This document shows positions 1 to 9,123 of a stretch of DNA of 64,000 nucleotides, in pieces. Position 1 is the first letter of the stretch; each line of letters begins with the position of its first letter. The notes below the pieces were generated by a model. The model was not told where the DNA came from. It was given only the letters and a program-made list of their open reading frames with translations, and did no database searches. The stretch is from positions 2,768,001-2,832,000 of the forward strand of contig NZ_CP058595.1 in assembly GCF_013402795.1 (NCBI RefSeq), given 5' to 3'. Made by a program: the position numbers and the translations under genes. This DNA is from Costertonia aggregata (GTDB lineage Bacteria > Bacteroidota > Bacteroidia > Flavobacteriales > Flavobacteriaceae).

Positions 1-2
1 TT

Positions 3-605
3 GAACTACCTACCGGACTTTTGGCAGAAGGTTTGAATTTTATGCCCTCGGGATATTTACAGGGTAGTGTGGGCTTGATAAAAGGGTTGGAGGTCAAAGC
101 ACGTTTTTTGCCAAAAATTGATACTGACGATGTAAAAATAGGTCTGTTTGGTGCGGGGTTACAATATGACTTTACAAGTAGCCTTCCTGCGGACAAGCTT
201 TTGCCTGTAGCGATTTCCGGTGTCATTGGCTATACATCACTAACAGGGGAATACGATTTTACGGATGCGGGACTTTTTGATGGAGACCGGCAAATCATCG
301 ACACAAAGTTTTCTTCATGGACTTTCAATGCCGTCGCATCAACCAGACTACCGGTGATAAATTTTTATGGTGGATTAGGATATGTTACGGGAAAATCGAC
401 TACGGATGTTTTAGGGGATTATACCGTAGGGGTAGGGCCACTTTCAACAACGGAAACCGACCCGTTTTCCATTTCAAGGAACGTTAGCGGGGTAACCGCT
501 AATGTGGGTACCAAATTAAAACTTGGCTTTTTCAGGCTTAATGTGGATTACACACTTGCAGAATTCAATACGTTGACCGCGGGAATTAATTTTGGTTTTA
601 GATAG
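3..605 (+). CDS. Outer-membrane beta-barrel-like protein, 5' partial (DUF6588-like)
   Basis: The reading frame is open to the left window edge, so only the C-terminal ~200 residues are visible. The protein shows alternating polar/hydrophobic short strands with Gly/Asp/Asn turns and ends in an amphipathic strand NFGFR, as in outer-membrane or periplasm-facing beta-barrels of Bacteroidota. The pattern resembles the DUF6588 family of flavobacterial proteins, whose function is unknown. No catalytic motif is visible. A strong terminator follows directly. The family assignment is from memory of the sequence style; the barrel character is the firmer part. Confidence 0.6.
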   Translation, partial: ELPTGLLAEGLNFMPSGYLQGSVGLIKGLEVKARFLPKIDTDDVKIGLFGAGLQYDFTSSLPADKLLPVAISGVIGYTSLTGEYDFTDAGLFDGDRQIIDTKFSSWTFNAVASTRLPVINFYGGLGYVTGKSTTDVLGDYTVGVGPLSTTETDPFSISRNVSGVTANVGTKLKLGFFRLNVDYTLAEFNTLTAGINFGFR

Positions 606-630
606 GTCTTTAATTAAATTGACATAAAAC

Positions 631-660
631 AAAAAGAGCCCGGTATACCGGGCTCTTTTT
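631..660. terminator. Perfect 30-nt palindromic bidirectional terminator
   Basis: Thirty bases form a perfect inverted repeat: the left half begins with five A, the right half ends with five T, and the core is GAGCCCGG/CCGGGCTC. It lies between the convergent genes ending at 605 (+) and 680 (-), and would terminate transcription from both sides. Confidence 0.9.
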
Positions 661-679
661 GTAGCTTTCGGGCATGTTT

Positions 680-1051
680 TTATTCTCTTATGGCTAAAAC
701 TTCCCCGGTATTTTCTTTCAGGAATTCAATTTCGGTAGATGTTTCCATTTTAACGATATCATCGGGCTTATCGGTTCCAGGGTAGGAAATCGTATATGTA
801 TCCTTTTCGACCTTCCAGCTAAAATCTGTTTTTAAAGTGAGATTTTTACTTTCATAACGATGATATCTTCCAAGATAGGCATCGTTAAAAATCCATTCTT
901 GCCTAACGGTAGCCTTGTTGGTAGATGACGTATTTTTTACTTCGACCTTTGACCAAATCCCTATCACGGGATCATTGTTTTCGGGGATTCTTGAACAGTT
1001 ACTGGCTAGGATAATGCCAATAATCGCCAAAAATGACAGGAACTTTTTCAT
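680..1051 (-). CDS. Small lipoprotein, lipocalin-like
   Basis: A 123-residue protein with an N-terminal hydrophobic signal (residues 1-19) ending at a Cys in the context ASNC, a slightly unusual lipobox because of Asn at -1. The mature part has the pattern VIGIWSKVEVK, then RQEWIFNDAY, then late beta strands, as in the small flavobacterial lipocalin-like lipoproteins (WxxxE opening, eight-strand style). No specific ligand can be inferred. It is monocistronic and ends against the shared terminator at 631-660. Confidence 0.6.
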   Translation of the reverse strand: MKKFLSFLAIIGIILASNCSRIPENNDPVIGIWSKVEVKNTSSTNKATVRQEWIFNDAYLGRYHRYESKNLTLKTDFSWKVEKDTYTISYPGTDKPDDIVKMETSTEIEFLKENTGEVLAIRE

Positions 1052-1272
1052 TTAAGTAGGTTTATCAATAAGATTTGGGATTATGATAACGTAGGTTCTT
1101 GATTGGGTATTGCTAAAATTCGATGTATTGCACAATAATCATACATTCTTCGTTGAAACGTCATTTTCTTTAACACTACATAAGGTTTTCAAGGTCTTTT
1201 TACAGGCGTGGTATGTTTAACATTTAAGGCTTTTTTAAGTGGACGTGGCCTTATTATGTTAAAGCAAAACTG

Positions 1273-1280
1273 TATTTTTG
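1273..1280 (+). promoter_or_regulatory. Probable -7 box of mdh
   Basis: TATTTTTG matches the Bacteroidota -7 consensus TAnnTTTG and lies 33 bases before the mdh ATG. I see no convincing -33 TTG at the usual spacing, so the call rests on the -7 element and position only. Confidence 0.4.
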
Positions 1281-1313
1281 CTCAACGAAAAATCAATTTA
1301 AAACATTATACAT

Positions 1314-2240
1314 ATGAAAGTTACCATAGTAGGGGCCGGAGCCGTTGGAGCAAGCTGTGCAGAGTACATTGCCATTAAAAATTTTGCATCGGAAGTTGTT
1401 CTCTTGGATATTAAGGAGGGATATGCCGAAGGAAAAGCAATGGATTTAATGCAGTGCGCATCCTTAAATGCATTTGACACCAAAATCACAGGTGTCACGA
1501 ACGACTATTCCAAAACTGCCGGTAGTGATATCGCCGTAATAACATCGGGTATTCCGAGAAAACCGGGAATGACCCGTGAGGAGCTTATCGGTATCAATGC
1601 GGGCATTGTAAAAAGTGTTTCCAGTAACCTTATTGAGCATTCGCCCAACGTAACATTGGTCGTAGTGAGCAACCCTATGGATACAATGACCTACTTGGTA
1701 CATAAGACCGCTGACCTTCCCAAAAATAAGATAATAGGTATGGGCGGAGCGTTGGATAGCGCCCGGTTTAAATATAGATTGGCCGAAGCTTTGGAAGCCC
1801 CCATTTCTGATGTAGATGGTATGGTGATCGGTGGCCATAGCGATACGGGGATGGTGCCCTTGACCTCGCAAGCTTCAAGAAACAGCATTAAGGTGTCCGA
1901 GTTTTTATCGGCCGAAAGGTTAGAGCAGGTCGCTGCTGACACCAAAGTGGGTGGGGCCACCCTAACAAAATTACTGGGAACCAGTGCTTGGTATGCGCCA
2001 GGTGCGGCAGTATCAGGTTTAGTTCAAGCCATCGCTTGTGACCAAAAGAAAATGTTCCCTTGCTCAACGTATTTAGAAGGGGAATACGGTCTAAACGACA
2101 TATGTATAGGAGTTCCCGTAATTTTGGGTAAAAATGGTATCGAGAAGATAGTTGATATTGCATTGAGCGATGACGAAAAAGCAAAAATGCAGGAAAGTGC
2201 CGCGGGTGTTACCAAGACTAATGGACTTTTAGAACTGTAG
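1314..2240 (+). CDS. mdh: Malate dehydrogenase (LDH-like type)
   Basis: This NAD-dependent enzyme interconverts malate and oxaloacetate in the TCA cycle, in the cytosol. The 308 residues carry the Rossmann motif GAGAVG at 7-12, the substrate-binding arginines in PRKPGMTR (81-88), the SNPMD motif at 119-123 and the catalytic His175 in IGGHSDTGM. Length and motifs fit the LDH-like malate dehydrogenases of Chlorobi/Bacteroidota. The start follows an AT-rich leader with a -7 box at 1273. It is flanked by its own terminator (2266) and so is monocistronic. Confidence 0.95.
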   Translation: MKVTIVGAGAVGASCAEYIAIKNFASEVVLLDIKEGYAEGKAMDLMQCASLNAFDTKITGVTNDYSKTAGSDIAVITSGIPRKPGMTREELIGINAGIVKSVSSNLIEHSPNVTLVVVSNPMDTMTYLVHKTADLPKNKIIGMGGALDSARFKYRLAEALEAPISDVDGMVIGGHSDTGMVPLTSQASRNSIKVSEFLSAERLEQVAADTKVGGATLTKLLGTSAWYAPGAAVSGLVQAIACDQKKMFPCSTYLEGEYGLNDICIGVPVILGKNGIEKIVDIALSDDEKAKMQESAAGVTKTNGLLEL

Positions 2241-2265
2241 TTACTCATAACATCCCTTAAAATAT

Positions 2266-2301
2266 AGCCATCCCGCCCAATTCATCTTGGGCGGGATGGC
2301 T
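2266..2301 (+). terminator. Terminator of mdh
   Basis: A 15-bp perfect stem (AGCCATCCCGCCCAA with its complement) and a six-base loop, followed by TGTTTTAT, 25 bases after the mdh stop. Confidence 0.85.
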
Positions 2302-2325
2302 TGTTTTATATTTAGTATAAATAAA

Positions 2326-2356
2326 TTGTCAGTTCTTAGGGTAAATCATATATTTG
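2326..2356 (+). promoter_or_regulatory. Promoter of secDF
   Basis: TTG at 2326-2328, a 20-base spacer and TATATTTG at 2349-2356 match the Bacteroidota sigma-A pattern (TTG-N19/21-TAnnTTTG). The secDF ATG is 37 bases downstream. Confidence 0.55.
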
Positions 2357-2393
2357 CACGCTATTATAAATACCATAAAAATACATTTAACCA

Positions 2394-5360
2394 ATGCAAA
2401 ATAAAGGACTTATAAAGCTTTTTGCTTTCCTGTTCGGACTAGTGAGTATATATCAGTTGTCCTACACTTTTATTACCAATAAAGTTGAAAACGAAGCAGA
2501 AGTTTTTGCCGCGAACAAAATCTCGGAATCCGAAGAGGACTATATTGCAAAAAGGGAGGCTGTTGAAGCCAGATACCTAGATTCTATCGGTAAAGATCCC
2601 ATTTTTGGCTATACCAATTACAATGAGGCAAAGACCAAAGAGCTTAACAAGGGCCTTGACCTTAAAGGTGGTATAAACGTAACGTTACAGATATCTGTAA
2701 AAGACATCTTGAAAGGGCTTGCCAATAATACCAAAAATCCCATTTTCAATAAAGCATTGGCAGATGCAGATGAAGCTTCCAAAAACAGTGATGATCGCTA
2801 CTTGGATTTGTTTTTTGAGGCCTTTGATAATATCAAAGGCGATACAAGGTTGGCTTCTCCCGATATTTTCTTCACAAAAAGTTTAAGTGAAGAAATTGGC
2901 AGTATGGATGCCGATGATGCCGCTGTTAAAAAAATCATTAGCGAAAAAGTAGATGAGTCCATTATATCGGCATTTGAGGTGTTGCGCGAGCGTATTGATG
3001 GTTTTGGGGTTACCCAGCCCAATATCCAGAGAGAGGGCAACTCCGGTCGTATTTTGGTAGAATTACCGGGAGCCAGGGATATAGCCCGGGCTCAAGAGCT
3101 CTTGTCGAGTACGGCCCAACTGGAGTTTTGGGAAACGTTTGCGCCGAGCAACCAATCTATTGGCAATTTTTTAGTTGCGGCCAATGAAGAATTAAAATCT
3201 TTGGTCGAAGTTGATAGTACGCGACAGGAACTACAAAAACCAGAATCTGAAATAGATTCCCTCTTGTCCGATGTAACGCAAGACTCTTTGGATTTGAACA
3301 CACAGGTAAATCCTTTATTCGATTTGATTCAGGGTGCGGGTAGTGGTTACGCCATAGCCAAAGTAGCCATAAAGGATACGGCCAAAGTAGGGGAGTATCT
3401 CAGAATGAAGAGCATTCGTAGATTAATACCCAACGATTTACAGTTCATTAAATTTCTATGGGAAAGACCGGCCAAAGATTCTGAAGTGGTTGATTTATAC
3501 GCCCTAAAATCCAATCGTGAGAACGAACCCAGAATAAGTGGTGACGTCGTAACCGATGCCCAAGATACATTTGACCAATACAACAAGGCAGCAGTTTCAA
3601 TGAGTATGAACACTCGTGGAGCCAAAGAATGGGAAGAGCTTACCGGTGATGCCTTTAATAATCAAACTGGGATTGCCATTGTTCTTGACAATAAGGTATA
3701 CACTGCACCGGGGGTTTCAACTGGTCCAATTTCCGGTGGCCGTTCGGAAATCACGGGAACATTTACCGTGAACGAGACGAAGGATATTGCCAACGTACTG
3801 CGTGCGGGTAAACTGCCTGCTTCCGCAGAAATCATAGATTCATTCGTGGTAGGGCCGTCTTTGGGTCAAGAAGCTATCGATAGTGGCTTTATGTCCTTTT
3901 TGATTGCCATGGCCTTTGTACTGTTATGGATGATTTTTTACTACGGCAAGGCTGGTATTTTTGCCGATATCGCACTGATATTGAATATTATTTTAATTTT
4001 TGGTGTACTGTCCAGTTTAAGCGCTGTTTTGACTTTGCCCGGTATCGCTGGTATCGTATTGACCATAGGTATGTCCGTTGATGCGAACGTACTTATTTTT
4101 GAGCGTATTAAAGAAGAGCTTGGAAAAGGCAAGGGAAAATCACAGGCCATCGCCGATGGTTTCGGAAACGCCTTGTCCTCTATTTTAGATGCCAACATTA
4201 CAACAGGGCTTACGGCATTGATACTTTTTGTTTTTGGTTCGGGACCCATCAAAGGCTTTGCAACAACTCTATTAATAGGTATACTTACCTCTTTGTTCAC
4301 GGCAATTTTCATCACACGTTTGTTGGTGGATTGGTACATTAGTGCAAAAGACAGAAGGCTGGATTTCTCAACCAGTATTACGAAGAATCTGTTCAAGAAT
4401 ATGAATATTAACTTCTTGAGCAAACGTAAAATAGCATACATTTTATCGTTTATTCTAGTGGGTATCGGTTTATTTTCCCTAATTACGCAAGGGCTTCAAC
4501 AAGGTGTTGATTTTGTCGGGGGGCGCAACTATCAAATTAGGTTTGAAAATGCCGTAAGTGCATCTGAGATTACCAATGAGTTGACCGAAGCCTTAGGGAG
4601 TGCCAATGCTAAAACTTTTGGCGAGGCCAACCAAATTATGGTCACTACCAATTATAAGGTCGATGTACAAGGAACAGAAGTCGATGACGAGATTTTGGAC
4701 ATACTGTTCAAATCACTACAAAAATACCTACCTGACGGTACTTCCTATGAAGAATTTGTACCAGGTGGGGGCAACGGAGAAGTAGGTGTTCTCAAATACA
4801 GAAAAGTAGGGCCTACCATTGCCGATGATATCAAAAAGAACGCTTTGTGGGCCATCATAGGTTCTTTGGCCGTTGTGTTCCTATACATCTTATTACGTTT
4901 TCGTAAATGGCAGTTCTCCTTAGGTGCAGTTGTTGCGGTATTCCACGATGTATTGATAGTTTTGGGTGTATTCTCACTTGTTGGTAAGATAATGCCTTTT
5001 AATATGGAAATTGATCAGGCCTTTATCGCAGCCATACTAACGGTAATCGGGTATTCCTTGAACGATACCGTGGTCGTGTTCGACCGTATTCGTGAAATCA
5101 TAGCCGAACGTGGATGGAAAGGTGGGGAAAATATCAATTCTGCCGTGAACAGTACTTTAGGTAGAACCTTGAACACGTCATTGACGACCTTAGTGGTACT
5201 ATTGGCCATATTTATTTTTGGTGGGGAGTCCTTAAGAGGATTTATGTTCGCAATGATTATTGGTGTTGTCGTCGGTACATACTCTTCAGTATTTATAGCA
5301 ACGCCGGTAATGTATGACTCTTTAAAGAAAAAAATAAGTTCTGGCGCAGTTACAGAGTAA
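2394..5360 (+). CDS. secDF: Protein translocase subunit SecDF (fused)
   Basis: This inner-membrane accessory of SecYEG uses the proton gradient to pull exported proteins across the membrane. The 988 residues combine SecD and SecF. There is an N-terminal membrane helix (about 8-28), the conserved DLKGGINV motif near residue 89, a large periplasmic region, the SecD multi-helix block from about 499, then the second half with GVDFVGG near 704 and the SecF helices to the C-terminus, including the SVDANVLIFERIKEE and YSLNDTVVVFDRI motifs. A fused SecDF is usual in Bacteroidota. It has its own promoter at 2326 and a terminator at 5387. Confidence 0.97.
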   Translation: MQNKGLIKLFAFLFGLVSIYQLSYTFITNKVENEAEVFAANKISESEEDYIAKREAVEARYLDSIGKDPIFGYTNYNEAKTKELNKGLDLKGGINVTLQISVKDILKGLANNTKNPIFNKALADADEASKNSDDRYLDLFFEAFDNIKGDTRLASPDIFFTKSLSEEIGSMDADDAAVKKIISEKVDESIISAFEVLRERIDGFGVTQPNIQREGNSGRILVELPGARDIARAQELLSSTAQLEFWETFAPSNQSIGNFLVAANEELKSLVEVDSTRQELQKPESEIDSLLSDVTQDSLDLNTQVNPLFDLIQGAGSGYAIAKVAIKDTAKVGEYLRMKSIRRLIPNDLQFIKFLWERPAKDSEVVDLYALKSNRENEPRISGDVVTDAQDTFDQYNKAAVSMSMNTRGAKEWEELTGDAFNNQTGIAIVLDNKVYTAPGVSTGPISGGRSEITGTFTVNETKDIANVLRAGKLPASAEIIDSFVVGPSLGQEAIDSGFMSFLIAMAFVLLWMIFYYGKAGIFADIALILNIILIFGVLSSLSAVLTLPGIAGIVLTIGMSVDANVLIFERIKEELGKGKGKSQAIADGFGNALSSILDANITTGLTALILFVFGSGPIKGFATTLLIGILTSLFTAIFITRLLVDWYISAKDRRLDFSTSITKNLFKNMNINFLSKRKIAYILSFILVGIGLFSLITQGLQQGVDFVGGRNYQIRFENAVSASEITNELTEALGSANAKTFGEANQIMVTTNYKVDVQGTEVDDEILDILFKSLQKYLPDGTSYEEFVPGGGNGEVGVLKYRKVGPTIADDIKKNALWAIIGSLAVVFLYILLRFRKWQFSLGAVVAVFHDVLIVLGVFSLVGKIMPFNMEIDQAFIAAILTVIGYSLNDTVVVFDRIREIIAERGWKGGENINSAVNSTLGRTLNTSLTTLVVLLAIFIFGGESLRGFMFAMIIGVVVGTYSSVFIATPVMYDSLKKKISSGAVTE

Positions 5361-5386
5361 GTTTTTTATACTATAGATTTATAAAA

Positions 5387-5426
5387 GGCCAAAATCCTCC
5401 TATAACTTGGTAGGGTTTTGGTCTTT
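5387..5426. terminator. Terminator between secDF and the convergent ABC gene
   Basis: A twelve-base stem with two G-U pairs (GGCCAAAATCCT 5387-5398 with AGGGTTTTGGTC 5412-5423) and a 13-base loop. It sits between the secDF stop and the convergent stop at 5426. Confidence 0.6.
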
Positions 5427-6661
5427 CACTTTAGCATCTTTCCCACAGAGCCTGTATCGGTAATTTGTAGTTCATAAATATACTGGGGAAGCAAACCGGG
5501 TTCGTCCCTGTGGGAGACAAAAATAATAGCCGTATCGCTTTCTTTTGCGAATATATTTACCAAGCTTACAAAAAGTGCAGCACTGGTATCATCCAACCCT
5601 GCGGTAGTTTCGTCTAAAATAAGTAAAGGCGGATGTTTTATCATGGCCCTGATGCACATCACCAAGCGTTTGTTTCCCTCTGAAAGTTCATTGAACCATT
5701 GATGTCTTTTATCCCAAAACCCAGCTAGTTTCAGCCATCGTTGGGCAAGGTTTAATTGTGCCTCGGTAGCCTTGATATACAAACCAACAGAATCGTTTAA
5801 ACCAGATATTACCATATTCTCTACGGAGTGAATACCTTTAAAACTTTCGGTCATGGAAGGCGTAAAATAGCCTATTTTCTCTTTTATCTCCCAAACGCTT
5901 TCCCCACTTCCTTTTTTTTGCCCAAAAAGATATAGTTCTTGCCCATATCCTTTTGGGTTCTCACCGGTTATCATAGATAGTAAGGTTGTTTTTCCACTGC
6001 CATTGTCTCCCCGTAGCTCCCAAAACTCCCCCTTTTTTATGGTCCAATGGATACTTCTTAAAATAGGTTTATTCAGATAACTGACACTTATATTTTCTAA
6101 CCTGATTAGGATATCATCATGAACCCTTATTTTGGTCAATGGTTTAGGGATGTTTTCATCAAAGGCTTCGTAAATGGTTTTTTGATGGTTTTTTATATTT
6201 TTTAATGGTTGTAACGTGTTGCCTTTTAACCTAAAGGATGTTTTTATAAATGGTAGCGCATCGCTTTCCCTGCCGATTATTTGTATTAGGTAAATTTCGT
6301 CGGAAATGGTTTTGAGCCTTTCTTTAAGCTCGGTTCGGGTTTTTCTGTCCAAATTATCAAAGGGATTGTCAAGCACTATAAAATCTGGCTTCGTTTTTAG
6401 AATATAGTCTAGCAGTGCTTTTTTTTGTTCGCCACTTGACATTGATTTTAGGCTTTGCGATGTTTTTCGGGTAACGATTTTGATACCGTGACGATTTTCT
6501 TCATCTATAAATTTGATGATTTCCGCTTTTGAGAATATAGCTCCTTTCTTTTTCTTTAATTCTAAAAAATAGGGCGATTCAATTGTATTGAATATCAAAT
6601 CGAGGGCATAGTCTATGCTGGAGTTGTTGTCTGAGAAAATTATCCAATGCTTTTGACTCAT
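5426..6661 (-). CDS. Double ABC ATPase, ModF/PhrA-like, N-terminal half degenerate
   Basis: A soluble 411-residue protein with two ABC cassettes and no membrane segment. The C-terminal cassette is complete: Walker A GDNGSGKTT near 218-226, signature LSEGNKR, Walker B LLILDETTAGLD. The N-terminal cassette keeps a signature-like MSSGEQKK and a Walker B FIVLDNPFD, but no Walker A is visible near the start. This layout resembles the ModF/PhrA family of stand-alone ABC proteins, whose function is poorly known. The start overlaps the stop of the upstream GNAT gene (ATGA), so it is translationally coupled as the last gene of DUF192-GNAT-ABC. Confidence 0.8.
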   Translation of the reverse strand: MSQKHWIIFSDNNSSIDYALDLIFNTIESPYFLELKKKKGAIFSKAEIIKFIDEENRHGIKIVTRKTSQSLKSMSSGEQKKALLDYILKTKPDFIVLDNPFDNLDRKTRTELKERLKTISDEIYLIQIIGRESDALPFIKTSFRLKGNTLQPLKNIKNHQKTIYEAFDENIPKPLTKIRVHDDILIRLENISVSYLNKPILRSIHWTIKKGEFWELRGDNGSGKTTLLSMITGENPKGYGQELYLFGQKKGSGESVWEIKEKIGYFTPSMTESFKGIHSVENMVISGLNDSVGLYIKATEAQLNLAQRWLKLAGFWDKRHQWFNELSEGNKRLVMCIRAMIKHPPLLILDETTAGLDDTSAALFVSLVNIFAKESDTAIIFVSHRDEPGLLPQYIYELQITDTGSVGKMLK

Positions 6662-7176
6662 AACCGCACCCTAAAAATATGGACTAAATTCTTATGGTAC
6701 GTCGTGGTCTTCTCCAAAACCATACCATTGGCTAATGCTACTTTTTGGGAGGGAATATTATTTACCTGTATTATTGAAATAAGCGTTTTGGCCAGTTTGT
6801 TTTTTTTTGCGTGCTGCTTGCATTTTATAGCGGCCTCGGTCGCAAATCCCTTTTTCCAGTATTCTGGCAGTATTGAGTATCCTATTTCCAACTCTTTTTG
6901 ACCATCAACGTTTTGCAACAATAGACCACATTGGCCGATTAGCTGACCGGTTTCTTTCAATAGTACAGCATTTTTGCCCCCTAATCTATTTTTATATCGA
7001 TAAAAAGTGCGTTCCAAATCTTGTTCGCAGGCTTCAATGGGATTTAGCGATAAACCTTCCCAAAACTCCGATGTTCTTTTGTCTTGGTGAAAAGGCAGCC
7101 AATCTTCAAAATCCGTAGGGCGTACTTCTCGGAACGCTAATCGTTTTGTTTCCCTGCCAACGAGAAGAAAATCCAT
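6658..7176 (-). CDS. GNAT family N-acetyltransferase
   Basis: A 172-residue acetyltransferase of the RimJ/RimL-like (Acetyltransf_3) type. It opens with TKRLAFREV, has the central LEIGYSILPEYWKKGFATEA block with the acetyl-CoA-binding loop (WKKGFATEA), then the late motif NIPSQKVALANGM. The substrate is unknown; relatives acetylate ribosomal proteins or small amines. The stop overlaps the start of the ABC ATPase gene and the start lies four bases after the DUF192 gene, so the three genes form one operon. Confidence 0.88.
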   Translation of the reverse strand: MDFLLVGRETKRLAFREVRPTDFEDWLPFHQDKRTSEFWEGLSLNPIEACEQDLERTFYRYKNRLGGKNAVLLKETGQLIGQCGLLLQNVDGQKELEIGYSILPEYWKKGFATEAAIKCKQHAKKNKLAKTLISIIQVNNIPSQKVALANGMVLEKTTTYHKNLVHIFRVRL

Positions 7177-7180
7177 TTTT

Positions 7181-7672
7181 TCAATGTTTTGAAAAATTTA
7201 CCTTATCCCCGACTTCCAAACCCCATTTTTCCGCTAGACCGGCATTTACCTCTAATACATATTGTACGGGAACTTGTGAGGAAAGGCTATTTTCATTAAA
7301 AGGTTGTGCATTTTTTTGAAAACTGGCAATGGTAGAATCTGCCTTAATATAAATGATGTCTAGCGGAAATTGTGTGTTTTTCATGTAGAATGCATGCATT
7401 TGCTCATCAGAAAATACAAATAACATACCTTGATAGTCTTCTATACTTTCTCGATACATAAGACCTGTTTGCGTTTCATACTCCGATTCCGCAATTTCAA
7501 TATCTAAGGTGGTCAAAAGCGAATCGGTTTCTTTTTGGTAGATGTACAGCTTCCCTTCCTTTTCAAAGACAATGGGTTCTGTTTTAATGACCTTTTTGGC
7601 TTTTTCGCTACAAGATTGAAGCACAAAAACGTAAACGAGTGAAAAGGCAACGATTTTGAAAATATTTTTCAT
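7181..7672 (-). CDS. DUF192 family lipoprotein
   Basis: 163 residues with a signal peptide ending in a lipobox-like VLQSC near residue 21, placing it in the periplasm or on a membrane. The mature region contains the DUF192 hallmarks: LDIEIAESEYETQTGLMYR, then GMLFVF, then AFYMKNTQFPLDIIY and the C-terminal VLEVNAGLAEKWGLEVGD. DUF192 proteins are small beta-rich proteins of unknown function. First gene of the DUF192-GNAT-ABC run. Confidence 0.88.
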   Translation of the reverse strand: MKNIFKIVAFSLVYVFVLQSCSEKAKKVIKTEPIVFEKEGKLYIYQKETDSLLTTLDIEIAESEYETQTGLMYRESIEDYQGMLFVFSDEQMHAFYMKNTQFPLDIIYIKADSTIASFQKNAQPFNENSLSSQVPVQYVLEVNAGLAEKWGLEVGDKVNFSKH

Positions 7673-7712
7673 TTTGCATTATATAATATAAAATACCGCG
7701 CAGTGTTCGATA

Positions 7713-8666
7713 TTATTTTTTTGCGGTCGAGGGTCGAAACATAAAGTACAAACCGATAAGTATAAAAGGTATACTCAACCATTGACCAATAGAAAGAAGT
7801 TCCATAGACTGATCAAACTCGTTTTGTCTTTCTTTCAAAAATTCGATGAAAAACCTAATGGTCCAAAGGCATACCAAGAAGGTCCCGAATAAAAAGCCGG
7901 TTTTCTCCCTCTTGTCCGTTTTCCAATATAGAAAATATAGCAGTGCGAACATAAATATGTAACAGACCCCTTCATACAATTGTGAAGGATGTTTGTAGTC
8001 TACCGTTTCGAGTAAAGAAGAAAAATTTGGGTTATTTTCGATCATATCATACGCAGCGTTGACCGTTTTGGCCTTGGTCGCTCGCATAGCTTCCCCAGGT
8101 GATATGCCGTCACGTATAAAGCGTGTGGCGAAAATAAATGACTCGTCGACTTTTGTACCAACGATTTCAGAATTGAAGAAATTACCCAAGCGCACGCAAA
8201 AAGTACCTATTGCCGAGGCGACAACGGCCCTGTCCAAAACCCATAGCATTTTTAGATTTTGCTTTTTGGCGTACAGATAAATGCCTATAATGGCCCCTAT
8301 GGTTGCACCATGGCTGGCAAGGCCGGTAAAACCAGTAAATTGATATCCATCAATAAACCCAAATAGACTTTCTCCAGCACTTTCACGTATGGGTAATAAT
8401 ATCTCCAGTAAATGATTTTTATAGTAGGCCCAATCGTAAAAAAAGACATGCCCCAAACGTGCACCCAGCATTATGGATACCACACAGTGGATAAAAAGTG
8501 AGTCCAACTGTTCCATAGTTTTCTTCTCCCGAAGAAAAATCTTTTTCATAATGTACCAGCCTAGGGCGAAAGCAACAATCCATAAAAGATTATAGTATTT
8601 TATTTGTAGGGGCCCGAGGGTAAAAAGGGTTTCGTTCGGGTTCCAGGTAAAGCCTAAAAAATACAT
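7713..8666 (-). CDS. lgt: Prolipoprotein diacylglyceryl transferase
   Basis: This inner-membrane enzyme transfers diacylglycerol from phosphatidylglycerol to the lipobox Cys of prolipoproteins, the first step of lipoprotein maturation. The 317 residues carry seven hydrophobic segments, the signature RLGNFFNSEIVG with its conserved Arg/Asn/Glu, and the HPSQLYEG motif. It is needed for the many lipoproteins in this window. It stands 40 bases upstream of the DUF192 lipoprotein gene on the same strand and may be cotranscribed with it. Confidence 0.96.
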   Translation of the reverse strand: MYFLGFTWNPNETLFTLGPLQIKYYNLLWIVAFALGWYIMKKIFLREKKTMEQLDSLFIHCVVSIMLGARLGHVFFYDWAYYKNHLLEILLPIRESAGESLFGFIDGYQFTGFTGLASHGATIGAIIGIYLYAKKQNLKMLWVLDRAVVASAIGTFCVRLGNFFNSEIVGTKVDESFIFATRFIRDGISPGEAMRATKAKTVNAAYDMIENNPNFSSLLETVDYKHPSQLYEGVCYIFMFALLYFLYWKTDKREKTGFLFGTFLVCLWTIRFFIEFLKERQNEFDQSMELLSIGQWLSIPFILIGLYFMFRPSTAKK

Positions 8667-8783
8667 AGTACATTATTTTGAGGGGCTAAGATAGTAAAAG
8701 CCCCATAGCCCCCAAAGGGGGAAGCCAAATCATCGGACAAAAGAATTTTTATAGGTTTTTATGATTTTTACGTTCGGATTTTT

Positions 8784-9017
8784 TTATGGAACGGGGTCAT
8801 AGCCTTTGCCGCCCCAGGGATTGCAGCTAAAAATACGTTTTGTCGCTAACCAACCTCCTTTAAAAAGACCATGTTTTTTCAACGCTTCCAAGGTGTATTG
8901 CGAACAGGTCGGGGAATAGCGGCATGTGGCCGGGGTTAAGGGAGAAATAAAATTTTGATACAACTTTACCAAAAGAACAAATGGCGTTATTAGTATTTTT
9001 TTAAAGGAGAATTTCAA
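8784..9017 (-). CDS. yidD: Membrane protein insertion efficiency factor YidD
   Basis: 77 residues with the whole YidD pattern: a hydrophobic N-terminus, [31 protein letters not shown] and the C-terminal [13 protein letters not shown] with the conserved cysteines. YidD sits at the inner membrane face and aids YidC-dependent insertion. It lies upstream of lgt on the same strand, with a 117-base gap. Confidence 0.95.
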   Translation of the reverse strand: MKFSFKKILITPFVLLVKLYQNFISPLTPATCRYSPTCSQYTLEALKKHGLFKGGWLATKRIFSCNPWGGKGYDPVP

Positions 9018-9077
9018 GAGTATCGTAAATTTAATACCATAAAAATACGATAATTAGATGTGCAATAGTCGCAAAAT

Positions 9078-9106
9078 AAAAATCCGCATGTAGTATGCGG
9101 ATTTTT
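9078..9106. terminator. Terminator after the DUF779 gene
   Basis: A 12-bp stem AAAAATCCGCAT with its complement and a five-base loop. On the minus strand it lies just after the DUF779 stop at 9124 and ends in a T run; it is symmetric and could act in both directions. Confidence 0.8.
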
Positions 9107-9123
9107 ACTGAGCGTTAAAAACA

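Noticed and set aside
3941-4441. 166-codon open frame antisense to secDF
   Set aside because: Shadow of the hydrophobic SecD helices; secDF is certain and no motif is present on the other strand.
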